Shown here: positions 43,387 to 53,164 of the stretch, one piece after another
How positions within the stretch are numbered: the first letter of the stretch is position 1
Layout of the letters: the number at the start of each line of letters is the position of its first letter
Source: Prochlorococcus sp. AG-676-L21
Lineage (GTDB): Bacteria > Cyanobacteriota > Cyanobacteriia > PCC-6307 > Cyanobiaceae
Assembly (NCBI GenBank): GCA_003210915.1
Contig: QCUA01000005.1
Coordinates: 1-54,605 of the forward strand
Direction of reading: 5' to 3'
Length of the DNA stretch: 54,605 nt
Notes under the pieces: generated by a model
Databases searched by the model: none
Seen by the model: the letters and a program-made list of their open reading frames with translations, nothing else
Told to the model about the DNA's origin: nothing
Made by a program: the position numbers and the translations under genes

Positions 43387-43947
43387 ATGATTTCCAGTAA
43401 CGATTTTCGCACAGGTACCACCATCGAGATAGATGGACAAGTTTGGCGCGTAGTAGAATTCCTACACGTCAAGCCTGGGAAAGGTTCTGCTTTTGTGCGA
43501 ACAAAATTAAAATCAGTTCGAAACGGTAATGTAGTCGAAAAAACTTTTCGAGCTGGAGAATCAGTACAACAAGCCATCCTTGAAAAGTCTAACCTGCAAC
43601 ATACTTATGTGGAGTCAGGTGATTACGTTTTTATGGATATGATAAGTTTTGAAGAAACAAGACTCTCTTCTGATCAAATAGGTAGAGGTTCAAAGTATTT
43701 AAAAGAAGGTATGGAGGTTAATGTGATTTTTTATAAGGATAAAGTTTTAGAAGTTGAACTTCCAATTTCTATAACTTTAAAAGTTACGGAAACAGATCCT
43801 GGAGTTAAAGGAGATACTGCAAGTGGGGGTACTAAACCAGCTATCCTAGAAACAGGAGCTCAAGTTATGGTCCCCTTATTTATTTCAGTAGGAGAAATGA
43901 TTAAGGTCGATACCCGTAATGATAGTTATCTTGGACGCGAAAACTAA
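43387..43947 (+). CDS. efp: Elongation factor P
   Basis: 186 aa; [42 protein letters not shown]. Confidence 0.97.
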   Translation: MISSNDFRTGTTIEIDGQVWRVVEFLHVKPGKGSAFVRTKLKSVRNGNVVEKTFRAGESVQQAILEKSNLQHTYVESGDYVFMDMISFEETRLSSDQIGRGSKYLKEGMEVNVIFYKDKVLEVELPISITLKVTETDPGVKGDTASGGTKPAILETGAQVMVPLFISVGEMIKVDTRNDSYLGREN

Positions 43948-44450
43948 TGGCTATGAAATTAGATCATGATGACCTAGATCGCTTGATAGAAAAAATTTCT
44001 AAAAGTGATATTCAAGAATTTTCTCTAGAAGGAGAAGATTTTAAACTTGAAATAAAAAGAAATTTATTCGATCAGAATCATTCAACTAACATTTTGACAA
44101 CAAACAGTTCTGTAGAGAAGCAAATAACGGCTTCTCAAGCAGCCTCAGATAATATTTCTCTTGCAACTAATTCTGAAGCCTCTCAGGTAGCCCCTCCAGG
44201 CCGCTCAGACCTTACGGACGTTACTTCTCCTATGGTTGGGACATTTTATAGAGCTGCAGCTCCAGGAGAGGATCCGTTTGTCGATTTAGGAAGTAAAATT
44301 AAAATTGGACAAACGATTTGTATACTTGAAGCTATGAAGTTAATGAACGAAATTGAATCAGAGTTTAATGCTGAAATTGTAGAAATTCTTGTTGAAAACG
44401 GAACACCAGTAGAGTTTGGACAAGTATTAATGCGCGTTAAACAGTCTTGA
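43947..44450 (+). CDS. accB: Biotin carboxyl carrier protein of acetyl-CoA carboxylase
   Basis: 167 aa; SPMVGTFYRAAAPGEDPFV, ILEAMKLMNEIESE. Confidence 0.97.
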   Translation: MAMKLDHDDLDRLIEKISKSDIQEFSLEGEDFKLEIKRNLFDQNHSTNILTTNSSVEKQITASQAASDNISLATNSEASQVAPPGRSDLTDVTSPMVGTFYRAAAPGEDPFVDLGSKIKIGQTICILEAMKLMNEIESEFNAEIVEILVENGTPVEFGQVLMRVKQS

Positions 44451-45467
44451 ATCATTAGTCAAATCAAAAGCCGCTTTTATCGCCTCAACCATACTTTGAG
44501 ATTGTGCTAAACCCCTGCCTGCAATATCAAATCCAGTTCCATGATCTGGAGATGTTCTGATAAAAGGTAAACCAATAGTTGTATTAACTGAGTAATTAAG
44601 AGCTATAACTTTTATTGGAATTAATCCCTGATCATGATACATAGCAAGAATTCCATTATGAGTTGGAGCTGTTTTATCTCTCCAGGCTTTTGCAGATGAA
44701 TTCCAGCAAGTATCAGGAGAAATAGGACCTGTTAATTGAACTTCTTTATTTTGTTTACCCCAGCTAATAATTGCGTTCTTAATCCAATCTTTTTCTTCAC
44801 TTCCTAATATACCTTCTTCACCAGCATGAGGGTTTAATCCCGCAACTTTAAGAAGGGGTTTTTTGACATAGGTTTTGCAAAACTTCGAAAACAAATCTAA
44901 TTTTGAATGAATTAATTTTGTAGATAATTGTTTTGGTACTTCGCATAGAGGTATGTGTGTAGTTGCTAATAAGGTGTTAAATCTCCAACCAGTTATTGGA
45001 GATTTAGCCGTAAATAACATGCCGACATTATTAACTTGACAAGATTCTGCTAATAATTCTGTTTGACCAGAATAATTATGGCCTGCTAAAGCCCAAGATT
45101 TTTTACAAATAGGCCCAGTAACCAGTGCTGCATTTGTATAGTTTTGAACAATTTCAATAGCTTTTTTTAAGTAAAAGAAACTTGCATTCCCATTACCTCT
45201 CCTTTTTTTATTTATTTCAAATGGAATTTTAATGTCATATATTTGGTAATTATTAGGATCTACAATATTTTTGACTCCTAAAGATTTAAGACTTTTATAA
45301 GTATTGTCTAGATTAGTTTTTGATCCCACAATTATAAAATCAACATTATTTGGAATTTCTTTGGAAGAAAGAGCTTTCAAAACAATTTCAGGTCCGATAC
45401 CTGACTCGTCCCCAACGCTTATGATGATTTTAAATTTGTCTTCGATATTATTACTTTGATTATTCAT
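44427..45467 (-). CDS. pdxA: 4-hydroxythreonine-4-phosphate dehydrogenase
   Basis: 346 aa; SVGDESGIGPEIVLKAL, TGPICKKSWALAGHNYSGQTELLAE, GLNPHAGEEGILGSEE. Confidence 0.95.
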   Translation of the reverse strand: MNNQSNNIEDKFKIIISVGDESGIGPEIVLKALSSKEIPNNVDFIIVGSKTNLDNTYKSLKSLGVKNIVDPNNYQIYDIKIPFEINKKRRGNGNASFFYLKKAIEIVQNYTNAALVTGPICKKSWALAGHNYSGQTELLAESCQVNNVGMLFTAKSPITGWRFNTLLATTHIPLCEVPKQLSTKLIHSKLDLFSKFCKTYVKKPLLKVAGLNPHAGEEGILGSEEKDWIKNAIISWGKQNKEVQLTGPISPDTCWNSSAKAWRDKTAPTHNGILAMYHDQGLIPIKVIALNYSVNTTIGLPFIRTSPDHGTGFDIAGRGLAQSQSMVEAIKAAFDLTNDSRLFNAH

Positions 45468-45560
45468 AATAAAAATTTATATGTTGAAAATTAAAGTTTT
45501 ATTTGCTTTTAAAAAACTTTAAGTTAATTCCATTAAATTTATAATAAAAAATATTTTGTT

Positions 45561-46445
45561 TCATGATTTGATTCTAATAAAGCAGTTGTTTAAACCTGCT
45601 TTGTAGTTTTTATAAATTAGTTTATAACCTAATTGTTCACATAATAACTTATTTGAAACTCTCCTATTTTCTATCCAAAATGATTGAGCTATTGGTGATA
45701 AATCTTTTTTAGCCTCTTCAAATAATATTTTTTTAGGCATTTCTAATCCAAGCAATTGGTAGCCATATCTTATAACTTCAATTTGCGAACAAGGCTCATC
45801 ATCTGCGATATTAATTATTTGATGAAAATCTAAATTATTTTTATTTTGTATTAAATAAATAATTGCATTTGCAATATCAGCGACATGAATTCTTGAGAAA
45901 ACTTGATTTTCTTTATCTATCACTTTTATTTTCTTTGTTTTAATAGCTTCTAAAGTTGATCTTCCTGGACCATAAATACCCGGTAATCTGAAAATTTGTA
46001 TTGGCAAATTTGAATTAATCCATTCTTGCTCACAATTTAACCTCCTTTGACTTCTTTCTTGAAAAGGATTGGGTTGATCTTTTTCACAAACCCAATCACC
46101 ATGGGTGTTGCCATAAACACCAGTAGTAGAGAGATATCCAACCCATGTTAGAGATAAACTTTTAATTTTATTTTTAAGCCTTTTTAATACTGGGTCTTTA
46201 CCATTTTTATCTGGAGGTATACAACTAAGAATATGCGTCGCCCCTTCAAAGATTGAATCTTCAGGTATTGAATTACCTTCGCTATTAAAAATAAAACCAT
46301 TTGGTTTATTTTTTACAGATCGAGAACTTGTTAATGCTATGCAACCTAGTTTTCTGATTGATTTTGCAAAATATTCTCCGCTAAAACCTCCTCCAAAGAT
46401 TAGGAATTTATTTTTTGTTGTAAGTGGACTTGATAAATCGGTCAT
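45561..46445 (-). CDS. NAD-dependent epimerase/dehydratase-like (extended SDR) protein
   Basis: 294 aa; FGGGFSGEYFAKSIRKLG, YLSTTGVYGNTHGDWV, FRLPGIYGPGRS. Confidence 0.88.
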   Translation of the reverse strand: MTDLSSPLTTKNKFLIFGGGFSGEYFAKSIRKLGCIALTSSRSVKNKPNGFIFNSEGNSIPEDSIFEGATHILSCIPPDKNGKDPVLKRLKNKIKSLSLTWVGYLSTTGVYGNTHGDWVCEKDQPNPFQERSQRRLNCEQEWINSNLPIQIFRLPGIYGPGRSTLEAIKTKKIKVIDKENQVFSRIHVADIANAIIYLIQNKNNLDFHQIINIADDEPCSQIEVIRYGYQLLGLEMPKKILFEEAKKDLSPIAQSFWIENRRVSNKLLCEQLGYKLIYKNYKAGLNNCFIRIKS

Positions 46446-46483
46446 AAAGTATTATATATAGTACATATGTATTATTTAGAAAA

Positions 46484-46720
46484 ATGGAGACTTTAATTCA
46501 ATCTGAGGTAAAACTAAAGATAATTAGTTTTGATAATGCCAATTGTCAAGTTAATGAAAAGTCAAATAATTCAAAATTTGTTTTAGATTTTAAATTCTAT
46601 CAAAAATTATTTGTAATACTTTTCGCATCGTGTGCATTTTTAATATTTCCTGAATCCCCAAAAGGTTCAGAAGCTTTATGTAAAAAATATCATTCTATAG
46701 AGGCATGTAAGGTCTGGTAA
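46484..46720 (+). CDS. Small hypothetical protein with one hydrophobic segment (78 aa)
   Basis: ORF divergent from the SDR gene; central FVILFASCAFLIF segment. Confidence 0.55.
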   Translation: METLIQSEVKLKIISFDNANCQVNEKSNNSKFVLDFKFYQKLFVILFASCAFLIFPESPKGSEALCKKYHSIEACKVW

Positions 46721-47125
46721 TTAAGCGGCATTATATTCATCATCAACAACTTCGTCATTTTTATTTTTTTTATTCATAAAGCTAGGATTTGCCCATTGTA
46801 ATAATCTTATAGCTAATCTTAAATCACCCTCTAACCATGCTCTAATAGCCATAGCTCTTCTAGGATCATAAAATTTTTGTTTTCGATACCAATACAAAGC
46901 ATTATCATCTGATTTGTCGCCGTTACATGACAAGCATGCTGGGACGCAATTTTCGGTTGTGCTCAATCCTCCCTGACTTCTAGGAATTATATGGTCAATA
47001 GATTCCGAAGGTTTTCCACAGTAGATGCAACTTTTCCCCGTAAATCTATGTATTGATTTTCGCCATTGCCTGAATCTGAATTTAGGGCATAAATCTTCTA
47101 AAAAGACAGCATCATTAATATGCAT
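46721..47125 (-). CDS. HNH endonuclease family protein
   Basis: 134 aa; CIYCGKPSESIDHIIPRSQGGLSTTENCVPACLSCNGDKSD. Confidence 0.93.
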   Translation of the reverse strand: MHINDAVFLEDLCPKFRFRQWRKSIHRFTGKSCIYCGKPSESIDHIIPRSQGGLSTTENCVPACLSCNGDKSDDNALYWYRKQKFYDPRRAMAIRAWLEGDLRLAIRLLQWANPSFMNKKNKNDEVVDDEYNAA

Positions 47126-47294
47126 TCAGATTATTTAATTTAATTTAATCTTGACGGATTTATGATAAAAGTCAATATTTTCTTGTTACTTTGTAGGCTA
47201 TATTATTTTGATAAAATATATTTTATGTATATAATTATACCTATTAAATAATATTTAATTCATAGACAAAAAGTAGTTGATTATACTTTTAAGC

Positions 47295-47714
47295 TTAGTA
47301 GCTATATCTATCAAAGGTTTCTTCGGAGTAATCTTTACTTTCTTTTTCTTGCAAAAGTTCTTGTTTTTTTCGCTTTTTTTCTTTTCTATTGTTTTCTAAT
47401 TGCAGCTTTCTGTCAGGATGAAGTTGATCTAAAAATTGAACACAATAAGAAAACTTATCTCTTTCTCTTACAACTGTTTCAATAATTTGCCCGGCAGCCT
47501 GCTTTGGAGAGGTCTTAAAAATACCTCCTTTTTGTTTTTTAATATAACTGTAAGCTGCTTGCCAACTGCTTTCATGATCATTTCCACCATCTCTCATCGT
47601 ACAAAATATTTCTGCTCCAAAGGAACCTGCACTTGCTTTATTGGCAAATAATAGTGATGGAACAAATATTGCAATTATAGGCAAAATGAATTTTATCTTT
47701 CTATTCCCTTTCAT
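47295..47714 (-). CDS. Secreted hypothetical protein with Lys/Glu-rich tail
   Basis: 139 aa; signal peptide ending ASAG, GAEIFCTMRDGGNDHESSWQAAYSYIKKQK, tail RKEKKRKKQELLQEKESKD. Confidence 0.7.
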   Translation of the reverse strand: MKGNRKIKFILPIIAIFVPSLLFANKASAGSFGAEIFCTMRDGGNDHESSWQAAYSYIKKQKGGIFKTSPKQAAGQIIETVVRERDKFSYCVQFLDQLHPDRKLQLENNRKEKKRKKQELLQEKESKDYSEETFDRYSY

Positions 47715-47771
47715 TAGTTTTTATCTGTCTATATAAAAAGTATCTTTAATTTGTATTATGTCTAGACAAAT

Positions 47772-48308
47772 TTAAGATTTTATTATTCCAAATATATTTA
47801 GCATTTTTACAACCAATGGCAGAATTAAAAGAACAGTAACCAATCTAACTGCATGAAGAGTTGCAACTGCTGCTCCTACTCCATATTCAGTACCAACTAA
47901 ACTCATACCACTTATCCCTCCTGGAGCAGCACCAAGAATTGTTGTAATTATATCTACATTCAGTAATCTGCTAGTCCATAAACCAATCGCTAAGCCAGTC
48001 ATTATGAGTGTAAATGTGATTAAAATTGCTGGTTTCCATAAGTTTTGTAATTCAACTAATGAGTCCTTTGTTAAGCTTGTTCCAATAACGGTACCAATAC
48101 CTATTTCTAATATAGTTCTTGTCCCATTTGGCCATGCGGCAGTCTCAACTTTTCCGCTTATGCTTAAAATGCTTGCACCAATTAAAGCACCTGCAAGTGG
48201 AGCTGCAGGGATACCTGTTTTTAAAGCTAGTGCTCCAAAAACGATACCAGCCATTAAATAATAAAGTAGATTTATATTTGACATTTTAAAAATCAACTGT
48301 TTGGACAT
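47772..48308 (-). CDS. AbrB-family membrane protein (single repeat)
   Basis: 178 aa; GIPAAPLAGALIGASILS, LGAAPGGISGMSLVGTEYGV typical of the AbrB duplication family. Confidence 0.8.
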   Translation of the reverse strand: MSKQLIFKMSNINLLYYLMAGIVFGALALKTGIPAAPLAGALIGASILSISGKVETAAWPNGTRTILEIGIGTVIGTSLTKDSLVELQNLWKPAILITFTLIMTGLAIGLWTSRLLNVDIITTILGAAPGGISGMSLVGTEYGVGAAVATLHAVRLVTVLLILPLVVKMLNIFGIIKS

Positions 48309-48469
48309 GATATTAGAAATAAATTCAAAGGCTCGGGTATATGTTTAAAATATGTTTTTATTTACTTAATTAATGGTCCTTTATAAAATTAAATATTTAA
48401 AAATTAGTTTAATTTTTGCTGCATAAAGGGCCTTCGAGTTGGCATAATATTAATAAAGCACTATTTCTC

Positions 48470-48667
48470 ATGGCTCCACAAATTTCTTACAGAGGTAACA
48501 AAAACCCAATTAAAAAGAAATTATCCTTTTTTGAAGGTGGTCATCAACTCGAAAAGTTAGAATTTGCTCTTGCAGTTGCTCAAACTAATGGAGATGAAGA
48601 AAAATCTTCAGTATTAAAAGAAAAAATAGTTGAATTAGGTGGAAATGTTGAAGAACCTGGGACTTAG
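48470..48667 (+). CDS. Small conserved hypothetical (65 aa; ORF open from 48416)
   Basis: MAPQISYRGNKNPIKKKLSFFEGGHQLEKLEFALAVAQTNGDEE; ATG 48470 preferred over the upstream alternative start. Confidence 0.6.
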   Translation: MAPQISYRGNKNPIKKKLSFFEGGHQLEKLEFALAVAQTNGDEEKSSVLKEKIVELGGNVEEPGT

Positions 48668-48677
48668 GCTACTTTGC

Positions 48678-49832
48678 TTATAGATGGCATGATGCTATTT
48701 TCAAGGCTTCTCCTGCTTTTTCAGTAGAAATTATATTTTGATCGACCAATGTATTTCCTATAGCGGCTATCACTGAAATGATATCTCTATCGTTTATATA
48801 ACCTAAATGACCTACTCTAAATATTTTCCCTTTTAAATGATCTTGTCCCCCAGCTAACAAAATATCATATTTATTTTTTATTATTTTTCTAAACTTTTCA
48901 GCATCTATATCTTCAATTTGAATTGCAGTAACTGCGGGACTTAAGTGATTTTCATCAGCAAATAATTTAAGATTAAGGGTTTTCGCAGCTTTACTCACTG
49001 CTAGTTTATGTCTTTTATGTCTATTAAAAATTTTTTCTAGTCCTTCATCTTTCATCATTTTTAAAGATTCATCCAAAGCAAAAACTAAATTTACTGCTGG
49101 AGTATAAGGATTGCTATTGTTCGAAAGACTTTTTTTATATGATTTTAAATTTAAATAAAATTTAGGTAAATTAGAATTTTCTGATGCTTGCCATGCTTTT
49201 CCACTCATTGAAACAAAGCTTAAGCCTGGAGGTATCATGTATCCTTTTTGAGATCCTGAGGCAACAATATCTAGCTCCCAGTCATCTACTGGGACATTAC
49301 AAGCTCCAATACTTGTTACGCAGTCAATAATTGATAAAGCTTTTTTATGATCACGAATATAGGAACTTATTGTCTCTAAATCATTAATTACTCCTGTTGA
49401 GGTTTCTGAATGTGTAAGTATAACAGCCTTTATTTCTTTTTTATCATCTTTTTCTAAAATTGTTTTGAAATTTTCCGGATCAAGTGGGCTACCCCATTCC
49501 GCATTAATTGTTATTACTTCGAGTCCGAATTCTTTTGCAACTTTTACCCATCTTTGGCCAAACTTCCCATTCTCCCCACAAATCACTTTATCTCCCTTGC
49601 TTAATGTACTTATCATTCCCGCTTCCATGGCAGCAGTTCCACTACCTGTAATTGTCAAAACATCATTTTTTGTTTGATGTAGCCATTGTAGATTTTTAGT
49701 CGTGATTTCAACAAGATCTTGAAAATCTTGACTTCTATGTCCTATGGGATGCTTCCCAAGTGCTTGTAAAACTTTTTCTGGAACTGGTGTTGGACCAGGT
49801 ATCATCAATGATAATTTTTGTTGTATGGCCAC
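48678..49832 (-). CDS. Class V aminotransferase (alanine/serine-glyoxylate aminotransferase-like)
   Basis: 384 aa; MIPGPTPVPEKVLQALGKHPIGHRSQDF, TGSGTAAMEAGMIS, VASGSQKGYMIPPGL. Confidence 0.92.
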   Translation of the reverse strand: MAIQQKLSLMIPGPTPVPEKVLQALGKHPIGHRSQDFQDLVEITTKNLQWLHQTKNDVLTITGSGTAAMEAGMISTLSKGDKVICGENGKFGQRWVKVAKEFGLEVITINAEWGSPLDPENFKTILEKDDKKEIKAVILTHSETSTGVINDLETISSYIRDHKKALSIIDCVTSIGACNVPVDDWELDIVASGSQKGYMIPPGLSFVSMSGKAWQASENSNLPKFYLNLKSYKKSLSNNSNPYTPAVNLVFALDESLKMMKDEGLEKIFNRHKRHKLAVSKAAKTLNLKLFADENHLSPAVTAIQIEDIDAEKFRKIIKNKYDILLAGGQDHLKGKIFRVGHLGYINDRDIISVIAAIGNTLVDQNIISTEKAGEALKIASCHL

Positions 49833-49892
49833 TTTTTAATTAATAGGTCATTCTAAGATTAGTAGTCATAAAATATTTTTCAATTACTTGAT

Positions 49893-51011
49893 TTGAAAAA
49901 AGGATTTTCTTTACCTTTATGGGTAACTGGAGCTGCTAAGTCAGCAGTAAAAAAATTAATAGGATTACCATTTGAAGATTATGAATTAATTAGAATTCCT
50001 AAAGAAAAAAATCCAATAAAAATTAAGGTTCATTCTTCTGGACTAATTAATAGAGAGTCTTATGCCCTTGGAATTTCTTTTGTAGATTCTGGATTGGATC
50101 TTGATTTAACACAAAACTTAGAAATATGGACAATCGCTTTATTAGAAAAAACTCATCAGACAAGTAATAATACCTTAGATCGAATCAATATTATTCCTGG
50201 GTATGGTGTTGGTATTGATCAAAAGACTTCTAAGATCTGCATTTCTAATTTCGCTCAACAATTATTAGTTGAAAATTTATTAAATATCATTCCTGAAGGA
50301 TATACACTGAATTTAGAAATTGTATTCCCAAATGGAAAATTTTTGGCTGAAAGAACTAGTAATAAATCATTTGGAATTGTTGAAGGTCTTTCAATTATAG
50401 GTACTAGCGCTGAAACTTTTGCAAGTGCTTCACCTGATCAATTAAAAAATGCAAAAGCTCAGCTAAAACAAATTATTACTAATGAAGTTTGTGACACAAT
50501 AATTTTTGTTATTGGTGAAAATGGCTTAAATTTAGCAAAAAGTTCTAAAATCAAATTTCCTATTATTAAAGTAGGTAATTGGATAGGACCATTATTAGTT
50601 GATTCTGCAATACAAAAGATTAAAACAGTAATCCTTTTTGGTTATCATGGCAAATTAATTAAATTAGCTGGAGGAATTTTTCATACTCATAATCATTTAG
50701 CAGATGCAAGAATTGAAATTCTTGTTTATTTAGCTGTAAAAGAAGAAGTTCCACTAGAAATAATTCAAAAATTATCACAATCAAATACGGTTGAAGATGC
50801 GTTGTTAGTTCTTGAAAGTTTTAGTCTTTCTATGGCTGACAAACTATGGAATAAATTATCAGATACTATTGAAAAGCGCTCTACAGAATATATAAATAGA
50901 TATATAAAAACAGATATGAAAGTTGGAGCAATTATCTTTGATAGAAATAGAAAAATTCGTTGGTCAGGTAAAAATAGTAAAGACTATATTTCTGCTTTTA
51001 AAGGTTTCTAA
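49893..51011 (+). CDS. cbiD: Cobalt-precorrin-5B (C1)-methyltransferase
   Basis: 372 aa (TTG start); LPLWVTGAAKSAVKKL, GYGVGIDQKT, GYHGKLIKLAGGIFHTHNHLADAR. Confidence 0.93.
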   Translation: MKKGFSLPLWVTGAAKSAVKKLIGLPFEDYELIRIPKEKNPIKIKVHSSGLINRESYALGISFVDSGLDLDLTQNLEIWTIALLEKTHQTSNNTLDRINIIPGYGVGIDQKTSKICISNFAQQLLVENLLNIIPEGYTLNLEIVFPNGKFLAERTSNKSFGIVEGLSIIGTSAETFASASPDQLKNAKAQLKQIITNEVCDTIIFVIGENGLNLAKSSKIKFPIIKVGNWIGPLLVDSAIQKIKTVILFGYHGKLIKLAGGIFHTHNHLADARIEILVYLAVKEEVPLEIIQKLSQSNTVEDALLVLESFSLSMADKLWNKLSDTIEKRSTEYINRYIKTDMKVGAIIFDRNRKIRWSGKNSKDYISAFKGF

Positions 51012-51059
51012 TTTTAAGTGAGTTATGTTTTTGTAAATAAATTGAGGTAACTTTTAGAC

Positions 51060-52646
51060 ATGAGTAAAAAATTACTAAAAAAAGAGAGAGATCCCTCAAT
51101 ATTAATTCTAGATTTTGGATCTCAATATTCTGAATTAATTGCAAGGAGAATAAGAGAAGCAGATGTATTTTCTCTTGTAGTTAGTAACTTTACCTCTGTC
51201 AAGGAGATTCAGGATATAAAACCAAAAGGGATTATTTTAAGTGGTGGTCCAAGTTCTGTTTATGAACATAATGCACCTAAATGTGATGCAAAGATTTTTG
51301 ATTTAGGTATTCCAATTTTGGGTATATGTTATGGAATGCAATTAATGGTTAAAGAATTAGGAGGTGAAGTAACCCCAGCAATTAATAAAGCTGAATATGG
51401 CAGAGCACCAATAAATATTGATTGCGAAAGTGATTTGCTATCTAATGTTCAAGACAAATCTATTATGTGGATGAGTCATGGAGATTCTATAAATAACTTG
51501 CCTGAAGGATTTATTAAAATTTCTCATACAGAAAATACCCTGCATGCTGCAATATCAAACAAAAAAAAGAAATTATTTGGTGTTCAATTTCATCCTGAAG
51601 TTATTCATTCAGAATTCGGAATGATGGTAATTAAAAACTTTGTTTATTCTATTTCCAAATGTAAAGCCGATTGGACTACTGAAACTTTTTTAGATGAAAC
51701 AATTCCAAGAATTAAGCAACAAGTAGGGGATAAGAAAGTTTTACTTGCTCTTTCTGGCGGCGTAGATTCATCAACCCTTGCTTTTCTTCTCAATAAAGCT
51801 ATTGGTAAACAGCTTACTTGTATGTTTATTGATCAAGGCTTTATGAGAAAAGGTGAACCTGAATTTTTAATGGAATTTTTTGATAAAAAATTTCATATAA
51901 AAGTTGAATATATTAACGCTAGGGAAAGATTTATAAATAAATTAAATGGAATAACTGATCCAGAAGAAAAACGCAAGATTATTGGTAAAGAATTTATTAG
52001 AGTTTTTGAAGAGGAGAGTAATAGATTAGGTCCTTTCCAATATTTGGCTCAAGGTACTCTTTACCCAGATGTTATTGAGAGTGCTGGAACGAATTTAGAT
52101 CCTAAGACTGGTGAGCGAATCGCAGTAAAAATAAAAAGTCATCATAATGTAGGAGGTTTGCCAAAAGATTTACAATTTAAATTAGTTGAACCATTAAGAA
52201 AACTTTTTAAAGACGAAGTAAGAAAGGTTGGGGGTGCTTTAGGATTGCCAGATGAAATTATAAAAAGACATCCCTTCCCTGGCCCTGGTTTAGCAATAAG
52301 AATTTTGGGTGAAGTTTCTCATGAAAAACTAAACTGTTTGAGAGATGCAGACTGGATAGTAAGAGATGAAATAAAAAAAGCAGGTCTTTATAATGATATT
52401 TGGCAAGCATTTGCAGTTCTTTTACCTGTCAAGACTGTCGGAGTAATGGGAGACAAACGGACTTATGCCTGGCCAATAGTTTTACGATGTGTATCAAGCG
52501 AAGATGGTATGACAGCTGATTGGTCGAGAATTCCTTATGAAACATTAGAGAGAATTTCTAATAGAATCGTTAATGAAGTAGAGCAGGTTAATAGGGTTGT
52601 TTTCGATATTACTAGTAAGCCTCCAGGAACAATTGAGTGGGAATAA
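51060..52646 (+). CDS. guaA: GMP synthase (glutamine-hydrolysing)
   Basis: 528 aa; [31 protein letters not shown]-terminal [13 protein letters not shown]. Confidence 0.98.
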   Translation: MSKKLLKKERDPSILILDFGSQYSELIARRIREADVFSLVVSNFTSVKEIQDIKPKGIILSGGPSSVYEHNAPKCDAKIFDLGIPILGICYGMQLMVKELGGEVTPAINKAEYGRAPINIDCESDLLSNVQDKSIMWMSHGDSINNLPEGFIKISHTENTLHAAISNKKKKLFGVQFHPEVIHSEFGMMVIKNFVYSISKCKADWTTETFLDETIPRIKQQVGDKKVLLALSGGVDSSTLAFLLNKAIGKQLTCMFIDQGFMRKGEPEFLMEFFDKKFHIKVEYINARERFINKLNGITDPEEKRKIIGKEFIRVFEEESNRLGPFQYLAQGTLYPDVIESAGTNLDPKTGERIAVKIKSHHNVGGLPKDLQFKLVEPLRKLFKDEVRKVGGALGLPDEIIKRHPFPGPGLAIRILGEVSHEKLNCLRDADWIVRDEIKKAGLYNDIWQAFAVLLPVKTVGVMGDKRTYAWPIVLRCVSSEDGMTADWSRIPYETLERISNRIVNEVEQVNRVVFDITSKPPGTIEWE

Positions 52647-52686
52647 CAGATAGGTTATAAACCTAGTTATAGGCGCAAAAAGTTGG

Positions 52687-52766
52687 TTTCACGTGGGTTT
52701 CACGTAGAATATTTACTACCTATTTGCAATGGTTTTCGATGGCGGTCTTTCACGTAAGTTTCACGT
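52687..52766 (+). repeat. Two pairs of TTTCACGT direct repeats (11-bp period)
   Basis: TTTCACGT at 52687, 52698, 52748 and 52759 (start coordinates). Confidence 0.95.
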
Positions 52767-52781
52767 GATGCAAAAAGTCCG

Positions 52782-52793
52782 TCTCTATAGAGA
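52782..52793. repeat. 12-bp perfect palindrome TCTCTATAGAGA
   Basis: Read directly; GTCTCTA is repeated at 52812-52818. Confidence 0.85.
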
Positions 52794-53164
52794 AATCATA
52801 AAAGAACTTATGTCTCTACACTTTCTTTTTTTATAGAGCGATATTTTTTGATTTATGGGTATAAAAGGCAGAAATACAAAAATCTAAATGGAGTTATAAA
52901 TCCTTGAATTTACTTTTTTGCTTCAATTGATTCAGAAATCGTAACTAGATATCTATTTTGGATATATCTATTTGATTACTTTTATTAAAAATAAAAAAAA
53001 GATACACAAAGTGTTTACCTTCAAGAAATTTAAGTCTTTATAAAGGTTGTCATTTAGCACATAAATGAGAATAAAATAATTTACTTCAAATAAGTGTGTA
53101 TAAGGGTGTATATGTGTGTTACTATAAAAAGAAGTATTTAAATTTAGTAATTTTTAGTAGGTAT

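Noticed and set aside
52687-52766. CRISPR array or CRISPR-like remnant
   Set aside because: Repeats are only 8 bp, in two tight pairs, without regular spacers or cas genes.
52700-52800. Minus-strand fragment reading FLYRDGLFASRETYVKDRHRKPLQIGSKYST as a decayed integrase
   Set aside because: About 30 codons only, no recognisable catalytic motif; too short to support.
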